The notes: generated from the sequence alone by a model not told the origin. DNA of 64,000 bases from Chlamydoabsidia padenii (GCA_025330725.1 JAIWND010000006.1:1116001-1180000), one strand, 5' to 3'; positions 1-11,275 are shown, counted from the stretch's first letter. A program made the numbers and translations.

Positions 1-535
1 CATTATATACAACAACCAAAGATATACCCAGCAGTATTCGTATTCCTATGTTTAAACAATTGATTAAATCCATCATTACTGGAACTGGATATCCGTTCTT
101 TAAGTTTACCTGATTCACCCTGAGATGAGGGACATTAGGCAGCCGATTATTTGATAAGGATTGATCGTTAGTGAAAGCGTTTTACTAAAAGAGAGAGAAA
201 GAATTAGTATTAAGTAATAGATTGTATTAATTGGGCTTACCAAAAGCATGCATTCGAAAAAAAAAAACCCCCCCCTTTATATTTGTTCAAGATGGTGAAA
301 GCGAAATGTGAGTAATTATATTGTTTCGACTTGTAGCTGTTGACAAAGGGGAGAGAGATCCATGGTTGATGTTGGATAAAAATAAAGTGAAAGAAGTGAA
401 GGGAAGAGGGGAGAAAGGGAAAAAAAAAAGAAATCAAGCACTCACCATATTCAAATCCCGCCTCAGCGATAATGGGTTGGCAAAATGTATGGTAAGTCCT
501 GACGCCATTTTTTCAAAAGCCATGATGTAAACGAG
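1..535. other. Left-edge spacer, possible 5' part of a minus-strand gene running off the window
   Basis: No protein could be recognised. On the minus strand a splice-donor-like GTAAGC is seen near 235-240 and a TTTTAG acceptor-like site near 184-189, followed by about 60 bases that are open in one frame. This would fit a gene that continues beyond position 1, but no family is recognisable and the exon chain is not closed. The exact GCGGGATTTGAA box at 450-461 would then lie in its promoter. From 535 to 717 I see nothing. Confidence 0.2.
450..461 (-). promoter_or_regulatory. GCGGGATTTGAA box (exact)
   Basis: Exact copy of the recurrent 12-mer, reading TTCAAATCCCGC on the plus strand. It lies upstream of a possible minus-strand gene at the left edge. 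The function is inferred only from recurrence in this window. Confidence 0.6.
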
Positions 536-717
536 CTTGAAACAGTATGTAATGACACCTGATTATCATATGAGTCTTTTTGTTAATGACTGACTTGGTT
601 TTTTCTTGAACAAATTATGACGAAAAAAGTCGGGATTTGTAAAACGTTTATGCATCGGGTACCCAATTTATATTTTATTGCTACGATAGAGTAAACATGA
701 GTACGAAGGGAAACAGT

Positions 718-1583
718 TTAAATGTCATCAGGCAAAAGAGGGGATTCTACATGGTAGTGAGAACAAAGAACTTTGACAGAGTCATAAATTTCCTCCAATT
801 CCTCTTTGGTAGCCCCATTGATTTTCGCTCCCAAAATATGTTGTCTCAAAAGAGGAGTCAATCGTAAGGAATAACAACCGGCCACCAAAATGAAACTCGT
901 TTCCTTGGCAGAAGTAAAAGTCAAATCTGATAGCAAGTAAGCGTACATAAAATTCTCTATCGACGAACCCAAATCGGGATAGATTTTATCATAGTGGTGT
1001 CTCATCTTGTCCGAACTGCTGCCATAAAGAAGGTCAAAGAACTTTCTTCCTCGTTCGCGCTGAGCAAGTATATCTTGCCAAGTGCCATCTTCACGGATAG
1101 GTTTTTTGGAAAGCATGTCTTTGACTACCTTAGGTATAGTGCTATCTATTGCATTTATGCCTATAATTACCTATTGATATCATGAGTGAGAGAGATTAGT
1201 TCTCATCAAGTGGCGGGATTTGAACCTTTTGCCTTACTTTGGGTGCACCGTAAGGGATCATTCCTTTAAACAAAGTATCTCGCTGCTTTGCTACCACATC
1301 AGCCTTGAGCATTAACTTTTTTTCTGGTGTTAAATCATCCATAGCTTCAATATCTTGATCAATATGTTTCCACAAGTGGGTAAAGTCTTCTGCATGATTC
1401 AAACCACTCATGACAAGCGGCTATTCAAAAAAAAAAAAGTGCATGAATTTACAGGGTCTGATCATTTCATAAATGGTAACTTACTGTGAGGTAGACCCAT
1501 TTATTCATCAAGTAATTCTTACTGGTCGCTTGATCAACCTTGTAGATAGAGCGGGTTTTCTTCAAAGCGTCAACTATAGACAT
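718..1583 (-). CDS. Carboxymuconolactone decarboxylase-like protein, copy 1
   Basis: Three exons on the minus strand: 1583-1485, 1420-1238 and 1170-718, joined in phase 0 to give 244 residues. The C-terminal exon carries the CMD/AhpD-like helical pattern: an SAKET helix, a single Cys in AGCYSL, then LLRQHILGAKINGATKEEL, which matches the family's H-x-x-G-A-x-x-x-G-A-T-x-E-E core. The redox CxxC pair of true AhpD is absent, so it is closer to the gamma-carboxymuconolactone decarboxylase type; substrate unknown. The intron 2 donor is GTAAGG. Its neighbour at 1935-2866 has introns at the same codons, so the pair is a tandem duplication. Intron 2 contains an exact GCGGGATTTGAA box. Confidence 0.75.
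1213..1224 (+). promoter_or_regulatory. GCGGGATTTGAA box (exact), intronic
   Basis: Exact copy inside intron 2 of the first CMD-like gene. It is one of few exact copies not in a 5' flank, so either the element also works from introns or copy 1 has an internal promoter. Confidence 0.55.
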
Positions 1584-1934
1584 GTTTTCACAGTGATGTT
1601 TGTAAAAAAGCAAAAAAAAAAAATAGAGAGCTCAATTTACCTCTTTTTATATTCCAAGAAATTTCAAGGTTATCCAAAATCGATCGATACCTACGATTAT
1701 GTGCATCCGCGCAATTTGAGCGCTTGGAGGAAATTAAAATCTTGGTGAAGTAATTCTGTAAAGCTATTACACCTTGACTGTACATATAAAAAAGTGAGCG
1801 TAGTAATGGGTAAAGTTTTAAAATCTAGCTGATTACTTGCATCCATGATTCATTTTATTATGATACGATTGGCGTTATAACAACGAGTACAAACTATACC
1901 TAAAAAGTAAACTAACCAATATAACACTATAACA

Positions 1935-2866
1935 CTACAAATTGCTCTTGATGGCTTTTGGTATAGAAGGGATAGGAGCGCCATAGTATCGGCAGAGAGA
2001 GATAACGGTCTGATATACCAATTGCAGATCTTGTGGAGAGGCGCCATTGTGGATCGCGCCATAAGAGTGCCCACGGAGTTGAGAAGGCAAGTCTTGAGCA
2101 TGGCATCCAGCGACGACGATCAGACTTGTTTCCTTTGCAGAGACCATAGTTGTATCAGATAACACCGAGCCGTAGAGATGATAGTGAGCAGTCTGAGCAA
2201 GATCAGGATAGGTAGTACCCATATTAGTCATCACCCGAGAAGTATGTTGGTCATAGATCTTGTCAAATAATGCTTGTCCCTTTTGTCGTTGTTCCTTCAC
2301 CTGTTCCCATGTCTCTTCTTGTCGGATCGGTTGTTTGGATAGTTGCTGACGAATGGTTTCAGGTGTTATGTCATATAACTGCCGAAGTCCATTGATCGTC
2401 TAAGAGAAAGAAAGGCATGATTAATTACCTAATGTGCTAAAAGAAGAAGAAAAAAAGGGGAAGGAGAGGAGTTAACTTACTTTGGGAAACCCGCCAGCAA
2501 TGAATCCTTTGAGAATGGCATCACGGAGTTTGGCTACCACTTTTACCTTGAGGTCGTTTTTTTCTTTTGGTGACAGATTATTCATGGCGTCCACGTCTTG
2601 ATCGATTAGTTTATATACTTGATGAATGTCTTCTGGATGGTTCAAGGTGCTAATGACAACCACCTATCAGAATTAAAAAAAAAAAAAAAAGAGAGAATGA
2701 GACAATTAATTAGTGTGCAAAAAAAAAAGTGTTCGTTTTTTTAGTATACAGTATTTGTAATACTTACCGTTATAATAAACCAGTTATTTGAGAGATAGTC
2801 ATCACCAGAGTCATTCGTTACTTTATAGATAGAACGGATGTCAAAAAGTGTGTCGGTCAACGACAT
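1935..2866 (-). CDS. Carboxymuconolactone decarboxylase-like protein, copy 2
   Basis: Three minus-strand exons: 2866-2768, 2663-2481 and 2399-1935, giving 248 residues. Exons 1 and 2 are exactly as long as those of the downstream paralogue (99 and 183 nt) and all junctions are phase 0. The CMD-like core is seen as SAKETSLIVVAGCHA followed by QLRGHSYGAIHNGASPQDL. The paralogues are clearly diverged, so this is not a recent assembly duplicate. A GC-rich variant of the recurrent box (2932-2944) lies 65 bp upstream of the start codon. Enzymatic role unknown; the family includes gamma-CMD and AhpD-like peroxidase partners. Confidence 0.75.
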
Positions 2867-2931
2867 TTTTGTGGGAGAAGGGGATGAAAAAAGATGACAG
2901 AGCGCCAACTAATCAAAATTGCGTTTAAACC

Positions 2932-2944
2932 CCGCCAGTACCTG
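2932..2944 (-). promoter_or_regulatory. GCGGGATTTGAA box variant
   Basis: On the minus strand the site reads GGCGGGGTTTAAA, 65 bp upstream of the start of CMD copy 2. It keeps the GCGGG core and has TTTAAA in place of TTTGAA. Confidence 0.4.
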
Positions 2945-2991
2945 ATTAGTTTTTTTGACAACACACATAAATATTTCATGATAAAAAAAAA

Positions 2992-3050
2992 AAAAGTTGC
3001 TCCGTAGAGCGTCCAACTCAGAAGTTTAGTGTCATCCTTGTGCAGGGGCC

Positions 3051-3082
<32 letters not shown>

Positions 3083-3107
3083 ATATGTGCCAGAGGACCC
3101 GAAGATC
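2992..3107 (-). ncRNA. U6: U6 spliceosomal snRNA
   Basis: The minus strand carries the hallmarks of U6. The 5' hairpin GATCTTCGGGTC has a UUCG loop. The invariant ACAGAGA box (3061-3067) pairs with 5' splice sites. It is followed by GATTAGCATGG with the AGC catalytic triad, then CCCCTGCACAAGGATGACAC, which forms the internal stem-loop. The gene ends in a run of T residues (poly-A on the plus strand, 2983-2995), as expected for an RNA polymerase III terminator. A TATA box about 31 bp upstream fits a type 3 pol III promoter. No intron interrupts the gene. An open reading frame across this region is a by-product, not a gene. Confidence 0.95.
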
Positions 3108-3137
3108 GTGGCAATTAGCAACTTCACTAATGCTGGC

Positions 3138-3145
3138 TATATATA
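3138..3145 (-). promoter_or_regulatory. TATA box of the U6 gene
   Basis: TATATATA on the minus strand, about 31 bp upstream of the inferred U6 5' end. This is the spacing expected for RNA polymerase III snRNA promoters. Confidence 0.75.
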
Positions 3146-3414
3146 CCCTACATTATTGAAAATAATTCAAGTTGTGGGATAAATTTCTCAAATAACATGG
3201 TTTCATTGGTCAGTGTATTGAATCCCCGATAACTGGTTTGTTGCTCTTTGTTTACTGTTATCATCATTAATAAGCTATATCCAACAAAAGAAAAGGATTC
3301 ATGCTGTCCTTGATGTAAGTATTAAAGCGCCGCGTTAAAACAACTTTTTGAAAAAAAAGAAGAAAAGAGACGAAGCGTTTTTTTCTTCTTTTACTTTTTC
3401 CAATCCTTTTTCAA

Positions 3415-4220
3415 ATGACATGCTTATCAAACTACTTTGATTTCTCCCAACCTTCGTTTTATCTAGCTTTGGCAAACATTTTATTCAATCCCATCTTTTG
3501 GAACATTGCGGCTCGTGCAGGTAAAAGGTGGGGAGGGAAAAAAAAATATCTATTGCACTCACTAACTCTTTTTGTAGAATACAAAAACCATACCTTGACA
3601 AAGTTAGCGGGCGGCGATGCTTTCAAAGGGTGTGCTATGCTAGCAGCATGTATCTTCTCACTTGGCATTCTTCGCGACTATCTTTATAAAACTTCTTTGA
3701 CAGTCCAACCGATTCATCCTCTTTTACAATCAGTGATTGTCAAAGTGGCAGCAAGTGTTTTGTTTTTGGCAGGAAACGTCTTGGTATTATCTTCTATGTG
3801 GGCTCTTGGTTTTACTGGAACGTACTTAGGTATATAAATATATATATATATATAAGAAGGCATGGATTAAACTGACTTTATATTTAGGTGATTACTTTGG
3901 TATTCTTATGGATGCTCGAGTGACGGGATTCCCATTTAATGTATGTGAAGATCCAATGTACACTGGTTCCACTCTATCCTTCTTGGCGACGGCATTATGG
4001 TAAGAATAGAGTGAATGGATGAGTACAAAACTGACAATCATTCTAGGTATGCTAGTCCTGCTGGTTTGCTACTGACATTAGTTGTCCATTTGGTTTATCG
4101 TGCTGCTTTACGATACGAAAGGTAAGCAAGAAAAGAAACATAGGCATATACTAACATTCTTGATCTAGTCCTTTTACTGCCATGATCTATGCCAATAGGA
4201 AGGACAAGAAACAGACTTAA
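3415..4220 (+). CDS. OPI3: Phosphatidyl-N-methylethanolamine N-methyltransferase (Opi3/PEMT family)
   Basis: Five exons: 3415-3520, 3578-3829, 3888-3999, 4047-4121 and 4169-4220, giving 198 residues, close to the usual length of about 200. The enzyme carries out the last SAM-dependent methylations from phosphatidyl-monomethylethanolamine to phosphatidylcholine in the ER membrane. Diagnostic stretches are the N-terminal [10 protein letters not shown], then [10 protein letters not shown] across the first junction, and [18 protein letters not shown] near residues 135-152, matching the conserved phospholipid methyltransferase motif. Several hydrophobic segments are present (for example [16 protein letters not shown]). 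The start is the first ATG after a pyrimidine-rich leader. All introns are short with GTAAG-like donors and TAG acceptors. Confidence 0.92.
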
Positions 4221-5454
4221 ATCTAGCTTTATGTTAACCCCCTTCCCCAATCCCCATGTATTTTCCCCATCTATTCACTAATAAAAATTTAAAAACTGTT
4301 TATCATATCGTCATCTTTGTCTTATAATGCATGGGTGCAATAGCAAATGTCACAAGTGATGTGTTGAATGACATCATGCTCATCGTATCATATAGTGTCA
4401 TCGGTAATCATTTTCTCTCTCTTCGAATAACTCACACCGATATATCGGGTATGGCATTTTAAACACTTTATGCAATCGGAGTTGAAATAATAGACAATCG
4501 CAAAAGAAACCATATCCACGTACAAGAAATTTTGAACAGAGGGTGCGATAAAACATCGATGTTACACGAATGACTAACATGTAAAATTTAGTGAAATCAT
4601 GACCCACATCACACGTCCTTCTCTCTCTCTTTTTTTTTCTTGTTTCTTTTTTGAAAAGAAGGGTATGGCGGGTTTGTCCAAATGAAGATGATCATAAACC
4701 ATTGTCTCCCTTTTTTTCAATAACAAGGTAGGAATATTGTAAACCGTTGTTTGCAACATGGCCGGGAAAACACAAATGTACATAATAAAAAACCAATTGG
4801 TGTATCTTAGTGACTTATCAATACTCTTTCATATCCCGAAATTCATGCAAACAACCTCAATACCTTTTTGTCATCCCAAATCGACTTTTGTCTATATAGA
4901 TGGATATAGTGATTATGGTTGGCTACAGGTCAATACCGCAATGGCGAAATTTATATAGATCCGATACTAGCGTACATATAAACAATATTGACACCGAGCG
5001 ATACATTGCAGTACAAGTCAATGCAGGCGGTAAAAATAGTCGTAATACTTATAGGCAGTAGAAACACATATAGTACATATATAAATTAATAAAAGGCACC
5101 CAGATAAAATAAAGGCATTTATATATACAACAATACAGTATAGATGAAATCAAGACATGCAGGTGGAGTGAAGACATGTAGATGTATCAAGGTTATTGTA
5201 CATATTTATTAAAAAACCGCCCCTTTCAACTCCATATATGGGAATGAGAAGTCCAGCAAGAAACCGTATAATGTAATTAGATAATTAGCTATACAGTACG
5301 TCAAAAGTTCTTAGTCCTATCAAGTTATAAGATAGTAAGGGGTAGTGAATAAGATAAGTGGTTTTATTTAATAAGACTATATAGATATTTATACTAGATG
5401 TTCTATGGGTGGATAAGGGATAATAACCAACACAATATGACAATATAATAAACA
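4221..5454. other. Spacer downstream of OPI3
   Basis: No supportable gene. Short open frames are AT-rich and lack family motifs or splice logic. AATAAA-like sites near 4280 may serve the OPI3 3' end. Otherwise I see nothing in it. Confidence 0.5.
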
Positions 5455-5880
5455 CTACTGTAATAATATAAAAGAAGCCAGTTCACCAATTGTCATTTTT
5501 TCTTGATTGATTAACTTGAGTTCGTCAACAGCCGCCATAACAGGATTTGAGTCTTCATTATATTGATGTAAGGGTTTGCTTATCAGTGCCCCCCCCCCGC
5601 CCTTCTTGATAATACGCTGTAGCCGAGTATGACAACTAAAAGCTTGATCTTCCAAAACAGCTTTTAGTGTCTTCCATAAATTCCACAGGAGTGTAGCCAA
5701 ATAATTCCATCAAAGGTTCGTATCTTGCCATCCATTGTCGTGCTTCCGTTGCATAAGTTGTAAATCTAGTCCGTCGTCGTCGTTCCAAGTTGGTGTTGAA
5801 GAAGATCATGTCATTCACATCGTTCCTTGCCACATTACATAAAACAAGTATGCAACAACCAACAAGAAGAAAAACCTACA
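5455..5880 (-). pseudogene. Exon-like minus-strand segment downstream of the 600-bp cassette
   Basis: An acceptor-like TTGTAG near 5880 is followed on the minus strand by an open stretch to about 5640. It encodes a short hydrophobic segment, then NTNLERRRRTRF and EARQWMARYEPLMELFGY, which looks coding. The frame closes at 5636, while a second open frame overlapping at 5700 continues to 5455, so a frameshift or an unrecognised intron would be needed. No family is recognised. It may be the last exon of the gene from which the upstream repeated exon and intron units came. The break and the degenerate upstream copies favour a decayed gene, but a functional spliced form is not excluded. Confidence 0.3.
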
Positions 5881-8230
5881 ACCTTAATAAATGTGATTAA
5901 TAACCTTGTCTTTTCATGTTTTTTCTTCTCCTTTACTGACTTCGCACCAGAAGCAAAGACAGACCACGAAACACCCGAGAAAACAACCAAGGAAGAAAAC
6001 CCAACCATAACGAATGAAGACAAGCCTACAATAAAAGCAAGAAGGGTGATTAGTAACATTGTCTTTTCTTGTTTTTTTTTTCTTTACTTACAATAACATT
6101 CCCATAAACATTGTACATCATGATCCATCTCCAAGAATCAAATGGAGCGCCGTAACTGGTGGCTAGTGCAACAGGCCCGAGAATAGGTAGATCCACATTA
6201 ATGCTTCAACATACCAGACATCCCGCTTTACCAGCACAACCCATTCGCTAGCAGATCCAGGTGTGGAACAAGACACGATGTCGCCTACGTCCTGCCACGG
6301 CAAAAAGGCTAGGCCTAATCACTATTCTACACAAAGGTAGCCGCCTCGCAAAATCTGCCAACTTATCCATTTGATTACTAACAGGAGACTTCACATATCA
6401 GGGACAGAGAGAGACCATACACCACAAGTGACAACAAACATGAAAGTCAAGTAACAATACATGGAGACAACCCTACAATAAGAGCAAGAAGGGTGATTAG
6501 TAACATTGTCTCTTGATGGTTTTTTTTTTCTTCTTTACTTACTCTGTACCAGAAACAAAGAGAGATCATGATATACCAGAGACAATAATCAAGGAACAAA
6601 GCCCAACCATAATGAAAGAAGACAAGCCTGCAATAAAAGTAAGAAGTGTGATTAGTAACATTGACTTTTCATGATTTTTTTCTTTACTTACAATAGAGTT
6701 CCCTTAAACATTACACATCATGATCCATCCCCAAGAATCAAATGGAGCGCCGTAACTGGTGGCTAGTGCAACATGCCCGAGAATAGGTAGATCCACATTA
6801 ATGCTTCAACATATCAGACATCCCGTTTTACCAGCACAACCCATTCGCTAGCAGATCCAGGTTTGGAACAGGACACGATGTCGCCTACGTCCTGCCACGG
6901 CAAAAAGGCTAGGCCTAATCACTATTCTACACAAAGGTAGCCGCCTCGCAAAATCTGCCAACTTATCCATTCGATTACTAACAGGAGACTTCACATATCA
7001 GAGACAAAGAGGGAGATCATACACCACAAGTGACAACAAACATGGAAGCCAAGTAACAATACAGGAAGACAAACCTACAATAAGAGCAAGAAAGGTGATT
7101 AGTAACATTGTCTTTTCATGTTTTTTGTTTCTTCTTTACTTACTTTGTATCAGAAGCAAAGAGAGATCATACACTACCAGAGACAACAATCAAGGAAGAA
7201 AGCCCAACCATAATACATGAAGAAAAACCTACAATAAGAACAATAAGTGTGATTAGTAACATTGTCTTTTCTTGTTGTTGTTTTTTCCATTACTTACAAT
7301 ACAGTTCCCATAAACATTGTACATCATGATCCATCCCCAAGAATCAAATGGAGCGCCGTAACTGGTGGCTAATGCAACAGTCCCGAGAATAGGTAGATCC
7401 ACATTAATGCTTTAACATACCAGACATCCCGCTTTACCAGCACAACCCATTCGCCAGCAGATCCAGGTGTGGAACAAGACACGATGTCGCCTACGTCCTG
7501 CCACGGCAAAAAGGCTAGGCCTAATCACTATTCTACACAAAGGTAGCCGCCTCGCAAAATCTGCCAACTTATCCATTTGATTACTAACAGGAGACTTCAC
7601 ATATCAGGGACAGAGAGAGACCATACACCACAAGTGACAACAAACATGAAAGTCAAGTAACAATACATGGAGACAACCCTACAATAAGAGCAAGAAGGGT
7701 GATTAGTAACATTGTCTCTTGATGGTTTTTTTTTTCTTCTTTACTTACTCTGTACCAGAAACAAAGAGAGATCATGATATACCAGAGACAATAATCAAGG
7801 AACAAAGCCCAACCATAATGAAAGAAGACAAGCCTGCAATAAAAGTAAGAAGTGTGATTAGTAACATTGACTTTTCATGATTTTTTTCTTTACTTACAAT
7901 AGAGTTCCCTTAAACATTACACATCATGATCCATCCCCATGAATCAAATGGAGCGCCGTAACTGGTGGCTAGTGCAACATGCCCGAGAATAGGTAGATCC
8001 ACATTAATGCTTCAACATACCAAACATCCCGCTTTACCAGCACAACCCATTCGCTAGCAGATCCAGGTTTGGAACAGGACACGATGTCGCCTACGTCCTG
8101 CCACAGCAAAAAGGCTAGGCCTAATCACTATTCTACACAAAGGTAGCCGCCTCGCAAAATCTGCCAACTTATCCATTTGATTACTAACAGGAGACTCCAC
8201 ATATCAGAGACAAAGAGGGAGCATAAACCT
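5836..8230. repeat. Tandem array of about 600-bp cassettes (1,206-bp higher-order unit)
   Basis: A landmark (TGATCCATC followed by CAAGAATCAAATGGAGCG) recurs at 6121, 6721, 7327 and 7927, giving periods of 600, 606 and 600 bp. Cassettes 1 and 3, and 2 and 4, resemble each other most. About 300 bp starting near 6400 recurs almost unchanged near 7606, so the recent event duplicated a 1,206-bp dimer. Each cassette carries, on the minus strand, intron-like blocks with GTAAGTAAAG donors and TTATTGTAG acceptors on both sides of an exon-sized block. The exon-sized blocks are open in one copy (a hydrophobic, Trp/Tyr/Cys-rich peptide) and closed in all frames in another. No known family was recognised. 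Confidence 0.85.
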
Positions 8231-9600
8231 AGTGTAAATAATTAGCAATTCAGTTAGAGTATGAAACAGTAACAACTTTGGCAGAATATCATTCAAGATG
8301 CATTGACTTACCTTTATGACCAGAATCACAGTAAGAGAGAGAAGCCATGAGATTACATTCACCAGAAAACAGGTTTTTCATATAGACAGCCATTGGGTAA
8401 TTCATGGATTACTTTTGTGTGTGAATTAATCCATCTCGTAATCATGGCCAGCAATAGGAATGAGTGCGGGGGACAACTTGTCTGTCAAGCACAGGTTCTT
8501 GGGGGGGGGGGTTTAAAGGGGAGGTTTTTGTATAGGGGAGTTTAAACAAAAAAATAAAATAAAAGAGAGGAAAGAGAAGAAAAGAAATGGAATTTTAGAA
8601 ATCGCGTTTTTATAGTTGGCAATGTGGCGGGATTCTAATGACTTGCCGGAAAAGCATTTCCTTCTTCTTTATTCCAAAGATAATCAACTTGGTCCTCTTC
8701 AATCGGAAACTCCCATTTGTTGTAACGATTGAATGATAAAGGTAAAAAAAAAATAAAAATAAAAATAAAAATAAAAGTGACGAAACAACTGACTCTGTGG
8801 TAGTAATGGGCTCTCTTGGAAATCATCCAACTGGATCAACACGGCAAAGGTAAAAGAAAGGCAGGAAGAGAAAGGGGTAGTATTGTATACTGCCTCTTTT
8901 TTCTTGGACAATTGCCTTATCCAAGACTATAATACTAATGCTTTTCAGTTCATGTCGATATAGAATCGATACCTACCAATTGACTATGGACGAATCTCTT
9001 TTTTGTCTAATACAACAAACTGGGAAAAAGGACGACGTTCTCTGAATGGAATGCAATAGGCTTTGGTTGAAAAGAAGAATGATGCTATCGCAAACTCGGT
9101 AGACATCGAGGATGGATTGGGTGGTCAAGTGCGACGATGGTACACCTCTTGATTGCAACTGGGGATATATATAAATGTCAAATCAATCATTGGTCCAGCA
9201 AGGTTAAAAGTTGATGTCTTGTGGATAACAATGGTGGTAGATTAGTTTGAGATTGGTTTTATTGTAGATATAGTGTTATGTTTAATCTTAATGTCAATAA
9301 AGTCTTGTTTTATGATATGTTTGCTGGTCAATATAAATACATTTATCAATGAAGGTGTTTTTATCATAAATGATACATGTATCATGATGGATAACACCTA
9401 TATACATGCTGAATCGTGTAAAATTTATGGGGGGGGGGATTTTTTTGCCCATGCAACCAAAATTAGCTGGACAGCTAAAGTACCCACGCTTCCCCCGGGT
9501 TATCCCCAATTGGTGTTGTTGCTGTGTTCTTGTTGGAGATGTTGATGTTGGCAGTGGACTAGAAACACGAAAAAAAAAAAAAAAGATGAAGATGAAGATG
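8231..9600. other. Spacer with weak minus-strand exon candidates
   Basis: An open segment at 8973-9158 (minus) ends in a GTAGGTATC donor, and an acceptor-like ATTATAG lies near 8935. A second segment near 8635-8740 encodes an acidic tail around FPIEEDQVDYLWN that looks coding. They cannot be joined in frame without a stop, so no gene is called. A GCGGGATTC variant of the recurrent box lies near 8628. A G-run sits near 8501-8510 and a T-rich AAAAAT repeat near 8750-8775. Confidence 0.25.
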
Positions 9601-9730
9601 AAGATGAAGATAAGGCAAACCTAGTTTGACAAAGTCAGACTATAGGAAGGAAACACTTTTATTGGGCGGTTTCACTTCGCAGGCCGCGAGATCAATCTTG
9701 TTGATCCATGGCTTAACGAAAGCAACCCAA

Positions 9731-10260
9731 TCAGGCTTCAACGCCTTTGTCGACTTTTCTTCCTTGGATGTCGTCAACCATCCATTTGTCCTGGAAAGTA
9801 AAAAACACTTGCCGGGATTTAAACTTTGCATGAAATTACCATTCCTGCTGCAATAGCGGTTCCTGAGAGAAAACACCTTCAAGGACATCGTCAAGATAAT
9901 GAAGCACAAAAGTACCTTCGCAAGAACTTTCATTACTTTTCAAGGACAAGGAGGTCAATCGAGGGGCTCTATCAAAAGGAGGAAAAATTTGGTAACCTGA
10001 TGAGTCTTACAATACATCTATTTTCCATTAGATTCAATCACTTACAGGCGGAATAGCGGTCAAATCAGTATCTTCTTCACTTGAGTTGGCTTCGTTCATC
10101 ATATCAATGCATTTTTTCGTTGTTGTTTCCAGCATGTCCAAGGGTCCCATAAGTCCAAAGGTAGTGTACCGTAAACAAGCATAATCATTTGAGCTATTAT
10201 ATCAGACTTACACTCAATAGGAGCGACCATTTCAGCACGTTGACGGACATTGAATGTTGT
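9731..10260 (-). CDS. Unresolved spliced gene candidate
   Basis: Coding-like pieces on the minus strand. A segment around 10040-10160 encodes MGPLDMLETTTKKCIDMMNE and an acidic stretch, and ends at a GTAAGTGATT donor near 10040. A terminal pair of pieces (near 9835-9860 and 9731-9795), joined over a GTAATTTC to TTTCCAG intron, gives GTAIAAGMDKWMVDDIQG and then a stop at 9731. The middle part does not close cleanly: each option between about 9870 and 10000 meets a stop or a phase clash. No family is recognised. It may be a real small gene with an exon I have misplaced, or a decaying one. The last intron contains a CCGGGATTTAAA variant of the recurrent box (9812-9823). Confidence 0.3.
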
Positions 10261-11166
10261 TCACGATGCATGATAGATGAAAGGTTGTTCATCACTTCAC
10301 TACAGCTTTCAGTATTCATATACTTTGTCACCGAGGACCGGGTGTCAGTCGAAAAGGGAAAGATAGAGAAAAGAGACTTACAATTAAAAAAGTTGCTATC
10401 ATGCAAATATTCATTTCTACTTGAAAGATTCGTGGATCTATCAAATTTCCTTGTTCCTTATTCAGATGTACTGACTGTTCCTCTTCGTACTTTCCTTTCT
10501 TACAAACGGCAGGTCATCGCAAGTCTGGACTGATCATCATAAGAATCTTGTAGCTTGGATTTTGCGGTACCGTATATTGGAAATATGCTATAGTGCTCAC
10601 ATCGTCACTTTAATCAGTAGCATCCGTTGACAATTGGAGCGATTAGAGCCCTTTCCAAATCTTAGTAGAGGCAGGCGGGACCTGAAAATGAAATCTGGTT
10701 CCTCTTCGCACTTTTTTTAATATACATTCTTTTTTTTTTTTTACAAAAGTCAGGTTAAAACGATCGCAAAGCTATATAATTCCATACAGAAGGCTTGGTA
10801 CAATGGCCATTATATAAACTTTGTTGGAAATAGGCTAAGGAATGCTCATGGTCACTTTAATCATTAGCATCGCTTGTCCATTAAGCTAGTAGAGCTCTCT
10901 TAAGATTCAAGGCGAGGGTAAGCGGGTTTTAAAATAAGTTTTGGTCTTGTGTGTCAATTTTTCATTCTGCAACTTTTTATTATTATTACAAAAGTCAGGG
11001 TAAAACGATCTTGAGGCTATACTGCTCCATACAGCGGACTTGGTACAATGACCATTATGTAAACTTTGTTGGAAATAGCCTAAGGAATGCACTTGGTCAC
11101 TTTTGTCATTAGCATCACTTGTTCATTAAGGCAGTAGAGCACTCCCAAGGTTCAAGGCGAGAGTAA

Positions 11167-11178
11167 GCGGGATTTGAA
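11167..11178 (+). promoter_or_regulatory. GCGGGATTTGAA box (exact) within tandem unit
   Basis: Exact 12-mer. Sister units carry diverged versions at the same place (GGCGGGACCTGAAA near 10674, GCGGGTTTTAAA at 10922-10933), which gives a natural series of variants. Confidence 0.5.
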
Positions 11179-11214
11179 CCAATTTTTGTCCTGTGTGTCA
11201 ATTTTTCATTCTGT

Positions 11215-11217
<3 letters not shown>

Positions 11218-11270
<53 letters not shown>
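11218..11270 (+). repeat. 53-nt poly-T tract
   Basis: Uninterrupted run of T between a TTCTGTAAC segment and ACAAAAGTC, in the third tandem unit. Length is prone to sequencing error. Confidence 0.9.

Positions 11271-11275
<5 letters not shown>

Noticed and set aside
2857..3114. A minus-strand reading frame that could be taken for a protein
   Set aside because: It lies over the U6 snRNA, whose conserved motifs explain the sequence fully.
6054..8230. The 600-bp cassettes as a CRISPR array or transposon with terminal repeats
   Set aside because: Units are 600 bp with intron-like blocks; no short direct repeats with unique spacers, no inverted ends and no transposase are seen.
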